A stretch of DNA of 64,000 bases from Desulforamulus ruminis DSM 2154 (GCF_000215085.1 NC_015589.1:2864120-2928119); one strand, 5' to 3'; counted from the stretch's first letter, positions 17,010 through 31,008 are shown. The notes: generated by a model not told the origin, from the sequence alone. Numbers and translations are program-made.

Positions 17010-17852
17010 CTAATAAAGGCTTCCAGCATTAATCACTGGCTGTGCAGGTTTTTCGGAAACAATGGCTACCATTAAATTATTAATCATGGTCACTTTACGC
17101 TCATCATCCAGTTCCACAATGCCTTCCTTCTGCAATTTTTCAATGGCCATTTGAGCCATGCCAACGGCACCTTCCACAATCTTTTTCCTGGCCGCCAGGA
17201 TGGCCGATGCCTGCTGGCGCTGAAGCATGGCGCTGGCAATCTCCGTGGCGTAAGCAAGATGAGTCAGCCGGGCCTCAATAACCTCAACCCCGGCCCCTTC
17301 CAGTCGCGTCTGCAGCTCACTGCCGAGTTCGGAGGCAATCTCCTCGGTATTTCCTCTCAAGGAATAACCCGTTTCTTCAAAGTTATCGTAGGGATATTTG
17401 GTTGCTACGTGACGTAGTGCGGTTTCGCTTTGAATCTCTACAAATTGTTCATAATTGTCCACATCAAACAAAGCCCTGGCGGAATCCACAACCTTAAATA
17501 CAATCACCGCGGCAATTTCAATGGGATTGCCCTCTACATCATTGACCTTTAACCGGGCGCTGTTAAAATTGCGGACCCTTAAAGAAACTTTCTTATTGTT
17601 GGAAAAGGGAATGGTAAGCCAGATACCGCTTTCCCGAATACTGCCCATATAGCGGCCAAAAAAGGTGATTACTTTGGCTTGATTCGGCTGAACAATCAGC
17701 ATTCCACTGGATAGGATGATCATTATAAAAATAGCGACGGAGCCATAAAAGAACATTCCTTGAACAAAAAAGAAAATGGATACCGCAATTAAAACCAAAA
17801 GGAGCAATAGAGCCAGAAAACCATTCATTTTCCACGCTTGATTTTCAGTCAT
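17010..17852 (-). CDS. SPFH-domain (stomatin/prohibitin-like) membrane protein
   Basis: A 280-residue protein with two hydrophobic segments near the N-terminus (about 10-30 and 33-52) and an SPFH/band-7 domain (about 55-215): IVQPNQAKVITFFGRYMGS, and FEETGYSLRGNTEEIASELGSEL. The coiled C-terminal helix (ATEIASAMLQRQQASAILAARK) mediates oligomerisation in the family. SPFH proteins organise membrane microdomains or cap membrane proteases. It is co-transcribed with an Arc-like regulator. AGGTTAAGGC-type ribosome site precedes the ATG. Confidence 0.9.
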   Translation of the reverse strand: MTENQAWKMNGFLALLLLLVLIAVSIFFFVQGMFFYGSVAIFIMIILSSGMLIVQPNQAKVITFFGRYMGSIRESGIWLTIPFSNNKKVSLRVRNFNSARLKVNDVEGNPIEIAAVIVFKVVDSARALFDVDNYEQFVEIQSETALRHVATKYPYDNFEETGYSLRGNTEEIASELGSELQTRLEGAGVEVIEARLTHLAYATEIASAMLQRQQASAILAARKKIVEGAVGMAQMAIEKLQKEGIVELDDERKVTMINNLMVAIVSEKPAQPVINAGSLY

Positions 17853-17984
17853 GCCTTAACCTCCCACAATATATTTTTTATATTAATATGATATCATTAT
17901 TATATCGTTTGTCAAGATCAATGCCATTGAATGTTTTTCCTCCCCCCGGCACATGATAGAAAAAAAGAGGAAGGACTGAAAGGA

Positions 17985-18146
17985 TTGAAACAATTTATTT
18001 TAAAAATGAAAGGTCCGGACGGGGCCACCAGGGAAACCATTCCCCTTTCTTTGGAATATTTACAGGAAATCATCAGACCCTTTCCGGTGGAAAGTACCTT
18101 TTGGCTGGAAGATTCCCAGGAACATAAAAAGGAGCCAAAAGAATAA
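17985..18146 (+). CDS. Small charged protein, 53 residues, unknown
   Basis: Read from TTG 17985 after GAGGAAGGACTGAAAGGA, giving LKQFILKMKGPDGATRETIP and a charged end. A longer frame begins at 17931 but has no ribosome site. The beta-strand-like pattern suggests a small folded protein. No family is recognised. A palindromic repeat follows. Confidence 0.5.
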   Translation: MKQFILKMKGPDGATRETIPLSLEYLQEIIRPFPVESTFWLEDSQEHKKEPKE

Positions 18147-18189
18147 TTCCTTCCCCAATGGATAGTTAAAGGGAATCAAAACTACTTTA

Positions 18190-18341
18190 AAAAGAACACC
18201 AAAGAACAGACCGATTACACGAACAAACACCCGGTTAAAAATAGAACACGGATTTAACGAATTTCCATGGATTCACACGGATTTAATAATTTATATAAAA
18301 TCCGCGCAAAATCCTTATGATCCGTTAAATCCGTGTTCTAT
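18190..18341 (+). repeat. Palindromic repeat family, copy B
   Basis: Core 18239-18341 opens AATAGAACACGGATTTAACG and closes CCGTTAAATCCGTGTTCTAT, a near-perfect palindrome. The side arm lies to the left (18190-18238, with AAAGAACAGACCGATTACAC). It is the same family as 43-197, 33686-33836 and 63778-63908, with the side arm in the opposite orientation to copies A and D. Confidence 0.85.
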
Positions 18342-18413
18342 CCTTTTAGTAGTTACCTTTTTCTCCTTTTACAGTCTTATAGGTAAATAGTCTATAAGAA
18401 GGAGCGGACAAAA

Positions 18414-19352
18414 ATGAAAAAATTACTACTCCCTTTCATCCTGGTTTTGTTGCTGTCGCTACCCAGCCTTTGTTTTGCCGATACACAACCTTTTAAGGAT
18501 GTTGACGGCCACTGGTCAGATAAAGAAATCCAATTGGCCTATAAAAATGGAATCATGCAAGGAGTTGCCGCGGATTTATTTAATCCCGAAGGAAAGCTAA
18601 CTAGGGCGGAACTGGCAGTATGCCTTGACCGGATTTTTGATTTTAACTTCGATAACCTTCGTTTTATTAAAGCCCCTTCCCCTGCTGATTATTTTGACGA
18701 TGTGGAAGAAAACCAATATTATAGTCAAAGCGTTATGGAACTTGGATTTTTTAATGTTTTTGATATTCCAGACCGGAAGTTTAAACCTGATGAAGAAGTT
18801 GCCCGAATTGAAGTGGCTCAGACCATTGCCAAGTGTTTCGAAGTGAAAAACCTGAATGTAGTAACCATACAAATGTGGCCCCAATTTAATGATATTGAGA
18901 CAACCCCCGATTTAGCCTTTATTCATAACACCGGAATCATGAAAGGCCGCGGAGAAGGCGGTTTTGCCCCCAAGGCCAAAATTACCCGGGCTGAATTTGC
19001 CGCAGTTCTGAATAGAACCATGAGCACCATAAAACTTGCTCTGCCAAATGAAAATGAAGTATCGGAACCAACGGTGCAAATAGACATTCGCGGAGAAGTC
19101 AAGAGTGTTGTTAAAGATGGAGATAAAATTTCCTCCATCTATGTGGAGGGCGTTCTAACGGAGGATACCCGTTATGATAAAGCGACCATTCGGATTACGG
19201 ATGATACGGCCATTGCCACCTGTGTCAAGGGTGCCGATTTACCGGTCCAGGATATTCATCAAGGTTCTATAGTCGAAGTGACATTCACCGGTCCGGTAGC
19301 GGAGTCCTATCCTGTTCAGGCCACGGCTAAGTTACTAAGAATTATTGAATAG
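18414..19352 (+). CDS. SLH-domain secreted protein
   Basis: A 312-residue exported protein. The signal peptide ends near LCFADTQ. Three S-layer homology repeats follow: FKDVDGHWSDKEIQLAYKNG, then YFDDVEENQYYSQSVMELGF and FNDIETTPDLAFIHNTGIMKGRG; each ends in a TRAE or ARIE motif (LTRAELA, VARIEVA, ITRAEFA). The C-terminal 90 residues form an OB-like beta domain (VQIDIRGEVKSVVKDGDKIS). SLH repeats anchor proteins to pyruvylated wall polymers. AGAAGGAG precedes the ATG. It is a single gene, and what the C-terminal domain does is unknown. Confidence 0.88.
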   Translation: MKKLLLPFILVLLLSLPSLCFADTQPFKDVDGHWSDKEIQLAYKNGIMQGVAADLFNPEGKLTRAELAVCLDRIFDFNFDNLRFIKAPSPADYFDDVEENQYYSQSVMELGFFNVFDIPDRKFKPDEEVARIEVAQTIAKCFEVKNLNVVTIQMWPQFNDIETTPDLAFIHNTGIMKGRGEGGFAPKAKITRAEFAAVLNRTMSTIKLALPNENEVSEPTVQIDIRGEVKSVVKDGDKISSIYVEGVLTEDTRYDKATIRITDDTAIATCVKGADLPVQDIHQGSIVEVTFTGPVAESYPVQATAKLLRIIE

Positions 19353-19378
19353 AATAATAAATATGTTAAAAAGTCAAC

Positions 19379-19425
19379 TAAACACGAACCGGGATTAGCC
19401 AATACCATCCTCGGTTTCGTGTTTA
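19379..19425. terminator. Bidirectional terminator
   Basis: AAACACGAACCG and CGGTTTCGTGTTT arms form a long stem between the convergent SLH and PepSY-type genes. Confidence 0.7.
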
Positions 19426-19426
19426 T

Positions 19427-19831
19427 TCATTTCCAGTATTTTTTTCTCCTCTGCTTACTCTGGGCCCTTAAAGTCCTTACCGATAATATAATTCCAGTGA
19501 TTGTAAGTATAATCATCCCGATGGCCACTACGTCAAGTAGTATCGAAACATCTGTATTGCCTATTCTACCTGCATGGAGATTTTTAACTACATGCATTAA
19601 GTTATTGTTTCCCTGACCTCCCTGTGAGAAATGTTGCCCTTCCCCGGGTTCCCCTATTTTTGAACTATCCTCCGGATTTAATTGCCCCGCCTGGTTCCGG
19701 TGTTCTATTGACGGTTTGTTTACACCCATAAGCCACGGTTCTGTCATTAGTAAACCTGTGACCGCTTCAATTAGTATTAAAACAGAGGTAATCAAACCAA
19801 TCCACAAATGTAATTGACGATTAATTCTCAC
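19427..19831 (-). CDS. PepSY-associated transmembrane protein
   Basis: A 134-residue protein with two membrane segments: IGLITSVLILIEAVTGLLM near the N-terminus and LLDVVAIGMIILTITGIILS near the C-terminus, joined by a 60-residue outside loop containing NLHAGRIG. The pattern RQLHLWIGLITS plus KNLHAGR is that of PepSY-associated TM proteins, whose histidines may bind metal or haem. It is shorter than the full PepSY permeases. It is a single gene with a terminator shared with the SLH gene; function unknown. Confidence 0.75.
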   Translation of the reverse strand: MRINRQLHLWIGLITSVLILIEAVTGLLMTEPWLMGVNKPSIEHRNQAGQLNPEDSSKIGEPGEGQHFSQGGQGNNNLMHVVKNLHAGRIGNTDVSILLDVVAIGMIILTITGIILSVRTLRAQSKQRRKKYWK

Positions 19832-20178
19832 CTTTTTCCTCCTGAAAATCTATGAAATTTTAACCTTAAAGGCCTTAATTCATAATAGATACTATCAAAA
19901 AATTGCAAATATAGTACGCCGTGGCCAAATCATTAGAGGGAGATCTCTGTTATGTGATTTTTGTTAATTTCCTTTTATAAAAGATTATAACTTAAGAAGC
20001 TGAAGATATTCTGAATGCCCCTTTAATGAATCCTGAAAAGTTCTCTTATATTTATCCCCATTGATTAACTACTCGTCAAATACCAACTCTTTTCCTTAAA
20101 AACTTTAGCATAATAAGCTTTAATATAAGGAATATTTATAATTGCTGCAGATAGAAAAATCAAGCGGGAGTAAATTAT
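19832..20178. other. Intergenic, no gene seen
   Basis: About 350 AT-rich bases between divergent genes. It must hold two promoters, but no clear -35/-10 pair can be picked. A TATAAT-like element at about 20130-20142 may serve the FAD oxidoreductase. Confidence 0.4.
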
Positions 20179-21270
20179 ATGAAGATAGCGATCATCGGAG
20201 CAGGGCTGAGCGGGTTGGCCTGCGCCCTGGAGTGCGAAAGATTGGGAGTCATTCCGGACGTATTTGAGCGGGATGAATCCGTTGGCTGGCCCTGGTATTG
20301 TATCGTTCATTGGCTGAATGTCCTACATAAAGATAAAGGCGATATCCGCAACTTTTTGAGGGAAAAATATAACATTGATATCAAACCCATTAACAGATGC
20401 GATGAGTTAATCATGAAGGCTCCTGAAACAGAAACAACCATCACCGGTAAATTAGGCTATATTATCCGACGCGGTAAGCACACGGATTCCATAGAAAATC
20501 AGTTATTTCGCTCCTTAAGACGAACCCCTGTGCATTTTAACCGGCCTGCCGATTATAAAGAACTCTCTAAAAAATATGATTATGTGGTCATCGCCAACGG
20601 AAAAGACACAGTGCCGAAGGAACTAGGTGTATGGACGGATTATGGAATGGTCCATCTCAGGGGGGGCCTAGCCTACGGAGCCTTTAAGCCCAGCGGCACC
20701 ACCATTTATTTTAATAAAAAATATGCCGGAAGAGGGTTTGCGCGTCTGGGACCGATCAACACAACCCAAGCCATTGTGGGTATGTGCCAAATCGGAGATA
20801 GCGAGTATGAAATCGATACTTTGTATAAGGACTTTTTAGAATTTGAAGGACTGGAAGATCTTGAGTTCGGTTACAAATTCTCTATCCCCATGTGGTCCAC
20901 AGGCAAGGCCAGTCAATTCAAAATTGATAACATCCTGCTGGCGGGGCGTTCAGCCGGATTAACGGAAAGATTATTAGGGACAGGCGCGGTGGAGGCCTTG
21001 ATCAGCGGTGTTTTGGCAGCCCGTTCAATGATCAAGGGTAAAGATTATAACGCTCTGATCAAGCCCCTACAGGATCACGTGGAAAACATATCGGCTTTCC
21101 GCAAACCCTTCGAGACTTTAAGCAATGACGGCCTAAACCGGTTGGTGGCAGCCATCGATACCCCGGGCATAAAACAATTAATCTATAATACCAATATAAA
21201 CTTCTCAGATCTTGCAGGTCCTATCCAACAACAAGTCAATAAGATTACCTCCCTGCTGAAAGAACAATAA
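20179..21270 (+). CDS. FAD-dependent oxidoreductase, geranylgeranyl-reductase-like, paralog 1
   Basis: A 363-residue flavoprotein starting with a dinucleotide-binding fold IIGAGLSGLACALECERLG and ending its FAD domain with ILLAGRSAGLTERLLGTGAVEA. It matches the general layout of geranylgeranyl reductase/halogenase-like flavoproteins. A second gene at 38164-39249 is clearly related along its whole length, including the segment LGYIIRRGKHTDSIENQLF and the C-terminal LIYNTNINF; the two are not adjacent, so this is an old duplication or separate acquisition. Substrate unknown; it is a single gene with its own terminator. Confidence 0.82.
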   Translation: MKIAIIGAGLSGLACALECERLGVIPDVFERDESVGWPWYCIVHWLNVLHKDKGDIRNFLREKYNIDIKPINRCDELIMKAPETETTITGKLGYIIRRGKHTDSIENQLFRSLRRTPVHFNRPADYKELSKKYDYVVIANGKDTVPKELGVWTDYGMVHLRGGLAYGAFKPSGTTIYFNKKYAGRGFARLGPINTTQAIVGMCQIGDSEYEIDTLYKDFLEFEGLEDLEFGYKFSIPMWSTGKASQFKIDNILLAGRSAGLTERLLGTGAVEALISGVLAARSMIKGKDYNALIKPLQDHVENISAFRKPFETLSNDGLNRLVAAIDTPGIKQLIYNTNINFSDLAGPIQQQVNKITSLLKEQ

Positions 21271-21271
21271 C

Positions 21272-21302
21272 AAACCCCACTGCCTAAGGTAATGGGGTTA
21301 AT
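21272..21302. terminator. Terminator after FAD oxidoreductase 1
   Basis: AACCCCACTGCC and GGTAATGGGGTT arms make an imperfect hairpin between convergent genes. Confidence 0.55.
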
Positions 21303-21309
21303 GACTTGT

Positions 21310-21792
21310 CTATAGAAAGTATATCAACTCTCCCCGGATGTTTTCTCCAACCGCAAGTAAGCCGTAAGAGTACATGGCCTGTCTTCTTTTATCAGTAGGA
21401 GAGCCAGGGTTAAACATTAATACATCCTGACGTCTTTGACAGTACGGTATATGGCTATGTCCAAACACAATGCAATCTACATCAGAAAACGCATTGAAGG
21501 CTCTTTCTACCGTTTTCCCTGTTTTCCCATGACCATGAAATACTCCAATTTTACGCCCCCCAACCTCCAAAACTTTTTTATAGCCTAATGCTTCTACTAC
21601 AGCAGGCGGGTCGATATTTCCTGCAATTGCGCTAACTGTGGCTATTTCAGATAATTGATCCAATACCCATAGTTCCGTCAAATCCCCCGCATGAATGATC
21701 ATGTCCACCTTTTCAAGGCCCTGCAGCAGCATTTTAGGAAGTTCTTTGCCCTTTCGCGGCATATGTGTATCCGCTACCACTCCAATAAGCAT
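21310..21792 (-). CDS. YfcE/MJ0936-type metallophosphoesterase
   Basis: A 160-residue single-domain phosphodiesterase. Metal ligands are visible in order: GVVADTHMP (D, H), DMIIHAGDLTE (D), AGNIDP (N), FHGHGKT (H) and FGHSHIP (H, H). The family includes broad phosphodiesterases of unknown physiological substrate. A weak ribosome site precedes the ATG. It is a single gene between the FAD oxidoreductase and the rRNA operon terminator. Confidence 0.9.
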   Translation of the reverse strand: MLIGVVADTHMPRKGKELPKMLLQGLEKVDMIIHAGDLTELWVLDQLSEIATVSAIAGNIDPPAVVEALGYKKVLEVGGRKIGVFHGHGKTGKTVERAFNAFSDVDCIVFGHSHIPYCQRRQDVLMFNPGSPTDKRRQAMYSYGLLAVGENIRGELIYFL

Positions 21793-21998
21793 TTGCTCAC
21801 TCCATACTTTAACTTATTTCGTAATATAAATTATGGTTATGTTTTTATTGAAGTTTGTCCAATGCCAATGGCGCCACTACTTCCTTTGGCTTTAGCTATA
21901 ATGCGCTGCGCAGGAGATCTCTAATCAGATTAAAGTATATCCGCCCTTAAATTGTAATATCTACTACTCTACATAAGCTAGTAATAAAGCAACCAAAA

Positions 21999-22033
21999 GC
22001 CTTACAGTTATTACAACTGTAAGGCTTTTTAAA
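21999..22033 (-). terminator. Terminator of the rRNA operon
   Basis: AAAAGCCTTACAGTT and AACTGTAAGGCTTTT arms are perfect and lie just after the 5S gene on the minus strand. Confidence 0.85.
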
Positions 22034-22038
22034 ATTAA

Positions 22039-22155
22039 TCTGGCGACGACCTACTCTCCCAGGGGCGTGAGCCCCAAGTACCATCGGCCCTGGAGGACTT
22101 AACTGCTGTGTTCGGGATGGGAACAGGTGTATCCCCTCCGGTATCGTCACCAGAA
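22039..22155 (-). rRNA. rrf: 5S ribosomal RNA
   Basis: About 117 bases read on the minus strand. The 5' and 3' ends (TCTGGTGACGA...TCGTCGCCAGA) pair, and the internal conserved CCGAACACAGCAGTTAAG region is present. It closes the 16S-23S-5S operon; ends are approximate. Confidence 0.95.
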
Positions 22156-22174
22156 ACCTATTGACTTATTCATT

Positions 22175-22193
22175 CCCTGAAAACTAAACAGCG
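22175..22193 (-). promoter_or_regulatory. 23S processing stem, 3' strand
   Basis: On the minus strand GCTGTTTAGTTTTCAGG pairs with CCTTGAAAACTAAACAGC at 25215-25235 ahead of 23S. Flanking strands of this kind form the long helix cut by RNase III in precursor rRNA. Confidence 0.7.
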
Positions 22194-22213
22194 CTTTTCG
22201 TAAAGGTCGTTTC

Positions 22214-27048
<4,835 letters not shown>

Positions 27049-27331
27049 AAATATCCTAAAATATTTTCAAGAGTTGATTTGCTCTTGTGTTCTGAATTAC
27101 TCGCTAGCGTTTTCACGCTTTGACGAGGATTGTTTTTTGGTCCGCCTAGTCTCGGGTTCTCACCCGACTTTGGCTTCCCATCTTTTCATCCATCATCGTT
27201 CTGTTTAGTTTTCAAAGACCAGCTTCGACCTTTGATCTGCTTCGCTTGACTTGTCACGCTCGCATCTGAAAGGTCTCTTATTAGCTTTTTTGGCTTGTCC
27301 TTTTGTTCACCGCTCAGCGGCGACATTTGTT

Positions 27332-27360
27332 ATCTTACCACAGCCAAAATCACTTTGCAA
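27332..27360 (-). promoter_or_regulatory. rRNA promoter P2
   Basis: TTGCAA (27360-27355), 17 bases, TAAGAT (27337-27332) on the minus strand, nearest to the 16S gene. Confidence 0.65.
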
Positions 27361-27415
27361 TAGTTATTTTTTTGTTTTATTACCAACTTCTTAACAACTA
27401 CCGCGAACGTTTTTA

Positions 27416-27444
27416 ATATTACCATAACATTCGACAAGGGTCAA
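27416..27444 (-). promoter_or_regulatory. rRNA promoter P1
   Basis: TTGACC (27444-27439), 17 bases, TAATAT (27421-27416), 84 bases upstream of P2. Tandem promoters are usual for rRNA operons. Confidence 0.65.
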
Positions 27445-27494
27445 GCTGCTTCGGGCATAAAAGTTAATAAATATAATACTGAATACAAAAAACT

Positions 27495-28748
27495 TTATAA
27501 TTGACTCATCACCCGGTCCGCCCAAACGGTACTAATCTCCACTTTGATGTGAATGCCTGTTTCGCCATACTCTTCCGTCAAGACCTTTCCTTTTTCATGC
27601 AGCAATGAAATCAGGCTTGTTTTGGCATAGGGAAGCGTCAATTCAATAATGGAGTATCTTTCCTTTAATACCTCGGTGATCTTTGCTAAAAGCTGTTGAA
27701 TATCCTGCCCGGAAAGAGCGGATATAGCCACAGCCGGATGGCCGGTGATAGGCAGGGACCGGGAATCCTTTACCAGATCCATCTTATTATAAACCATGAT
27801 CACCGGTTTATGGCTTGCCTTCAGGGATTCCAAAACCCCATCCACCGCACGAATCTGTTCTTCACAATAGGGGTGAGAAACATCCACCACATGCAGCAGC
27901 AGATCCGCTTCCTGAACTTCCTCCAGAGTGGCCCGGAAGGCAGCCACCAGATGATGAGGCAGGTTTTGAATAAAGCCCACGGTATCCGTTAACAAGATGA
28001 TATCGTTATTCGGAAGCACCACCCGTCTGGTTGTCGGATCCAGGGTGGCAAAAAGTTTGTCTTCCACCAGAACCTCCGCCCCGGTCAGGGTGCGCAGCAG
28101 GGTGCTTTTGCCGGCATTGGTGTACCCCACCAAACTAACCAGAGGCAAGGGTTCCACTTTCCGATCCTGTCTTAACAAGGCCCTGTGCCGCTGCACCTCT
28201 TTTAACTCCTGTTCCAGGTCGGAAATGCGTTTGCGGATTCTCCGCCGGTCTGTTTCCAGCTTGGTTTCACCGGGGCCTCGGGTTCCGATTCCTCCGCCCA
28301 GTCTGGATAACTGGTTTCCCTGTCCTGTAAGGCGTGGCAGCAGATACTTAAGCTGAGCCAGTTCAACCTGCAGCTTCCCTTCCTTGGTTTGGGCCCGCCG
28401 GGCAAAAATATCCAGAATTAGCTGAGTGCGGTCAATCACCTTATGTCCAATTCTTTCTTCCAGATTTCTGGCCTGAGCCGGGGAAAGTTCACGGTCGAAG
28501 ATAATCAGATTCGCCCCTACTTCCTGGCAGTAGTCTGCCAGTTCCTCTACTTTGCCCCTTCCGATAAAGGTGGCTGTATCCGGCCGCTGGCGATTTTGAA
28601 CAAACCGGCCCGACACCGTCGCCCCGGCCGTGTCCACCAGACTCACCAGTTCCTCCAGAGATTCGGTTAACTGTCCGTCTTCCTCCCCGGCCAGTTTAAC
28701 TCCCACAATCACCGCCTGCTCATCCAAAACCACTGCAATCTCGTGCAA
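27495..28748 (-). CDS. hflX: Ribosome-associated GTPase HflX
   Basis: A 417-residue GTPase. The N-terminal nucleotide-binding domain (about 1-160) includes [20 protein letters not shown] and the Gly-rich [19 protein letters not shown]. The G domain has G1 [10 protein letters not shown]3 DTVGFIQ and G4 NKMDL. HflX splits stalled 70S ribosomes and rescues them after heat stress in other bacteria. It lies directly downstream in orientation and far from hfq, and no operon partner is seen; its stop is just before the rRNA promoters. Confidence 0.94.
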   Translation of the reverse strand: MHEIAVVLDEQAVIVGVKLAGEEDGQLTESLEELVSLVDTAGATVSGRFVQNRQRPDTATFIGRGKVEELADYCQEVGANLIIFDRELSPAQARNLEERIGHKVIDRTQLILDIFARRAQTKEGKLQVELAQLKYLLPRLTGQGNQLSRLGGGIGTRGPGETKLETDRRRIRKRISDLEQELKEVQRHRALLRQDRKVEPLPLVSLVGYTNAGKSTLLRTLTGAEVLVEDKLFATLDPTTRRVVLPNNDIILLTDTVGFIQNLPHHLVAAFRATLEEVQEADLLLHVVDVSHPYCEEQIRAVDGVLESLKASHKPVIMVYNKMDLVKDSRSLPITGHPAVAISALSGQDIQQLLAKITEVLKERYSIIELTLPYAKTSLISLLHEKGKVLTEEYGETGIHIKVEISTVWADRVMSQL

Positions 28749-28899
28749 ATAAAACGCCCCTTAAATTCATTTCTGCCAGGATTATATTCGACAATTCCTT
28801 TTTTGGCAACTGGAAGAACACTCTTGCATATTTCCGTCATAGGTCCACTTCCCGGCTAATAGTCATTAATAAAAGTCTATTATTAGGGAGGGATCTTTT

Positions 28900-29835
28900 A
28901 CGCTCTTTAAAAAGAATATTTTCCCACTGTGGACCATAGCCCTTTGTTTCGCTATGTCCTTCTTGTTTTATCCCGGGAATGCCTTTGCTGAAGAAAGAAA
29001 AATTATCATTAACAAAAAAAACAATCAATTGGGTTTTTACCAAAACGATATGCTGACAAAAGTATTCCCAATAGCCACCGGACGTCAGAGAAGCTTCACT
29101 CCGGAAGGAAACTTTCAAGTGGTCAACAAACAAGTGAATCCGCCCTATTATAAAAAGAACATTCCCGGCGGCAGTCCTTGGAACCCCCTCGGTCCCCGCT
29201 GGCTTGGTCTCAGCGCTCCGGGCGGGGCTTATGGAATTCATGGTAACAGTAATCCCGCATCCATCGGAACCTATGCCTCCGATGGCTGTATTCGGTTAAG
29301 AAACGAAGACATCCTGTGGCTCTTTGATCAGGTTACAGTGGGAACCCCGGTTTCAATTGTCTGGCAGGATGTAGGTTTTGAACAGTATCTCGTTGACAAT
29401 ACACCGGTAAAGGTATATTTTAATAACCAAGAACTGCCCCCGGAATTTAGGACCTTTTCTCACCAAGACAAACCTTTTATTCCTCTAAAACAATTATGCA
29501 GTTTGATGAGTTATCAAATTAATTGGAACAGCCAGGCCAACAGCATCGACATCAGCACACCGGCTGCCCAAATATGCTTCAATCCTGACAGCAAGACTCT
29601 GCTCATCAACGATCAGCCCATTGAACTGGCAGATCCACCCTTGATTATGGATGGTATTAGTTATGTTACCCAATCCACCATGGAAACCTTCTTTCCGGTG
29701 GAGGTAAATTGGCAAGCTGCAACCCGCCAGTTATACCTTACCACCAAACCCGAAATGATAGAGGAAATTCAGAAACCCCAATTGGTAAGCAGCATCAACC
29801 CGCAATTCTGGCAGGACGCAGACTGGCTCCCCTGA
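28900..29835 (+). CDS. L,D-transpeptidase with stalk-like C-terminal domain; apparent non-ATG start
   Basis: The YkuD catalytic motif is complete: GIHGNSNP... and YASDGCIRLRNED, with His and Cys of the active site. The C-terminal 115 residues form a copper-amine-oxidase-N-like beta domain (RTFSHQDKPFIPLKQLCSLM). The enzyme crosslinks peptidoglycan stems outside the membrane. The first ATG (28954) would cut the signal peptide to twelve residues. The reading frame upstream to ACG 28900 supplies FKKNIFPLWTIALCFAMSF, a full signal, right behind GGGAGGGATC. So the natural start seems to be a mutated ATG (ACG), or a rare codon. A lower product level or a sequencing error is possible. Confidence 0.82.
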   Translation, partial: TLFKKNIFPLWTIALCFAMSFLFYPGNAFAEERKIIINKKNNQLGFYQNDMLTKVFPIATGRQRSFTPEGNFQVVNKQVNPPYYKKNIPGGSPWNPLGPRWLGLSAPGGAYGIHGNSNPASIGTYASDGCIRLRNEDILWLFDQVTVGTPVSIVWQDVGFEQYLVDNTPVKVYFNNQELPPEFRTFSHQDKPFIPLKQLCSLMSYQINWNSQANSIDISTPAAQICFNPDSKTLLINDQPIELADPPLIMDGISYVTQSTMETFFPVEVNWQAATRQLYLTTKPEMIEEIQKPQLVSSINPQFWQDADWLP

Positions 29836-29931
29836 TTCTGGAAAATCAGGCCAACAAATTGTTCTTTAGCAGGATTCCTACCCCTAAGAACCGAAAATTT
29901 ATAAATTATTTTACTTAGGAGTGGTTTTATT

Positions 29932-30954
29932 ATGGATTTAAAAGTGATTCGAGCACAGGCCAAGGAACAACTCAAGGGTTACTGTCGGGTGTGCCCTGTT
30001 TGTGACGGTCGTGCCTGTTCCGGCGAGGTTCCCGGCATGGGTGGAACCGGCAGCGGAATTGGTTTCCGTAACAATTTAAAGGCTTTGGAAGCTTATCAAT
30101 TAAATATGCGTACCCTTCACGGGGCTAAAAATCCCAGCATTGAGACCGAACTATTTGGCGTTCCGTTAGCCAGCCCCATTATGGCCGCTCCCATGACCGG
30201 TACTCCTTATAACATGGGCGGTGCCATCAGCGAGCGGGATTTCATTGGTATGATCGTTTCCGGCAGCAAGCAGGCCGGCACACTGGGTTGGACCGGCGAC
30301 GGCGCCGACCCGGCCATGTATGCTTCCGGCCTGGAAGCCATTGCCGCGGAACAGGGGCACGGCATTCCCATTATTAAACCCCGGGACCAGGAAGTGATTA
30401 AAGAGCTCATCCACCGGGCGGAAGCCACCGGAGTAAAGGCAGTGGGTGTGGATATTGACGGGGCCGGCCTGGTCACCATGGCCCTTAAAGGTCAGCCCGT
30501 AGGCCCCAAAACCCTGGATGAGTTGAAAGAAATCATTCATTCAACAAAACTCCCCTTTATCCTCAAAGGCATCATGACGGTGGACGAAGCGGAAGCAGCG
30601 GTGGCTGCCGGAGCCAGTGCCATTGTGGTCTCCAATCACGGAGGCCGGATATTGGATAGCACTCCCGGCGCCGCAGAGGTACTGCCTGCCATCGCCGCCG
30701 CGGTAAAAGGTAAAATTGCCGTTCTGGCCGACGGTGGAGTGCGAAGCGGCACCGACGTGCTGAAGCTTCTGGCTCTGGGTGCCGATGGGGTTCTGGTGGG
30801 CAGACCCCTGGTGGTAGGCGCCTTTGGCGGAGGTGCTGAGGGAGTTAAAGGTTTACTGGAAAAAATGGCTGCGGAATTAAAGCAGGCCATGATTCTCACC
30901 GGCTGTAATTCCATTAAAGAGATTCATGCCGGGGTTATTTATAAACCGGAATAA
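29932..30954 (+). CDS. FMN-dependent alpha-hydroxy-acid oxidizing protein
   Basis: A 340-residue FMN TIM-barrel protein of the lactate oxidase/glycolate oxidase family. The catalytic His is in IVVSNHGGRILD, the FMN phosphate site is in ADGGVRSGTDVLKLLALGADGVLVGRPL (in parts), and Lys of ILKGIMTVDEA binds the flavin. An unusual N-terminal motif has four Cys (YCRVCPVCDGRACSG), possibly a metal or Fe-S site; this occurs in anaerobe members. The oxidised substrate and electron acceptor are unknown; oxygen is unlikely. AGGAGT precedes the ATG. A strong terminator follows. Confidence 0.88.
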   Translation: MDLKVIRAQAKEQLKGYCRVCPVCDGRACSGEVPGMGGTGSGIGFRNNLKALEAYQLNMRTLHGAKNPSIETELFGVPLASPIMAAPMTGTPYNMGGAISERDFIGMIVSGSKQAGTLGWTGDGADPAMYASGLEAIAAEQGHGIPIIKPRDQEVIKELIHRAEATGVKAVGVDIDGAGLVTMALKGQPVGPKTLDELKEIIHSTKLPFILKGIMTVDEAEAAVAAGASAIVVSNHGGRILDSTPGAAEVLPAIAAAVKGKIAVLADGGVRSGTDVLKLLALGADGVLVGRPLVVGAFGGGAEGVKGLLEKMAAELKQAMILTGCNSIKEIHAGVIYKPE

Positions 30955-30959
30955 AAATG

Positions 30960-31001
30960 AAACCCCGCCCCGGGACACAGACCCGTTGGGCGGGGTTTGG
31001 T
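30960..31001 (+). terminator. Terminator after hydroxy-acid oxidase
   Basis: AAACCCCGCCC and GGGCGGGGTTT arms around a loop, followed by GGTTTT; also faces the convergent CBS-ACT gene. Confidence 0.85.
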
Positions 31002-31008
31002 TTTAGAG

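Larger units (their letters stand above)
27049..27494 (-). other. rRNA operon leader region
   Basis: About 450 bases ahead of 16S. It holds two sigma-A promoters, the 5' strand of the 16S processing stem (27199-27220), and a duplicated segment (CTTTGATCTGCTTCGCTT type, near 27233) that recurs at about 25246 ahead of 23S. No coding gene or tRNA is seen. Confidence 0.6.

Noticed and set aside
21691-21924. 77-codon plus frame upstream of the rRNA terminator
   Set aside because: Mostly antisense to the phosphoesterase; its tail past 21792 looks vaguely coding but is too short to support a gene fragment.
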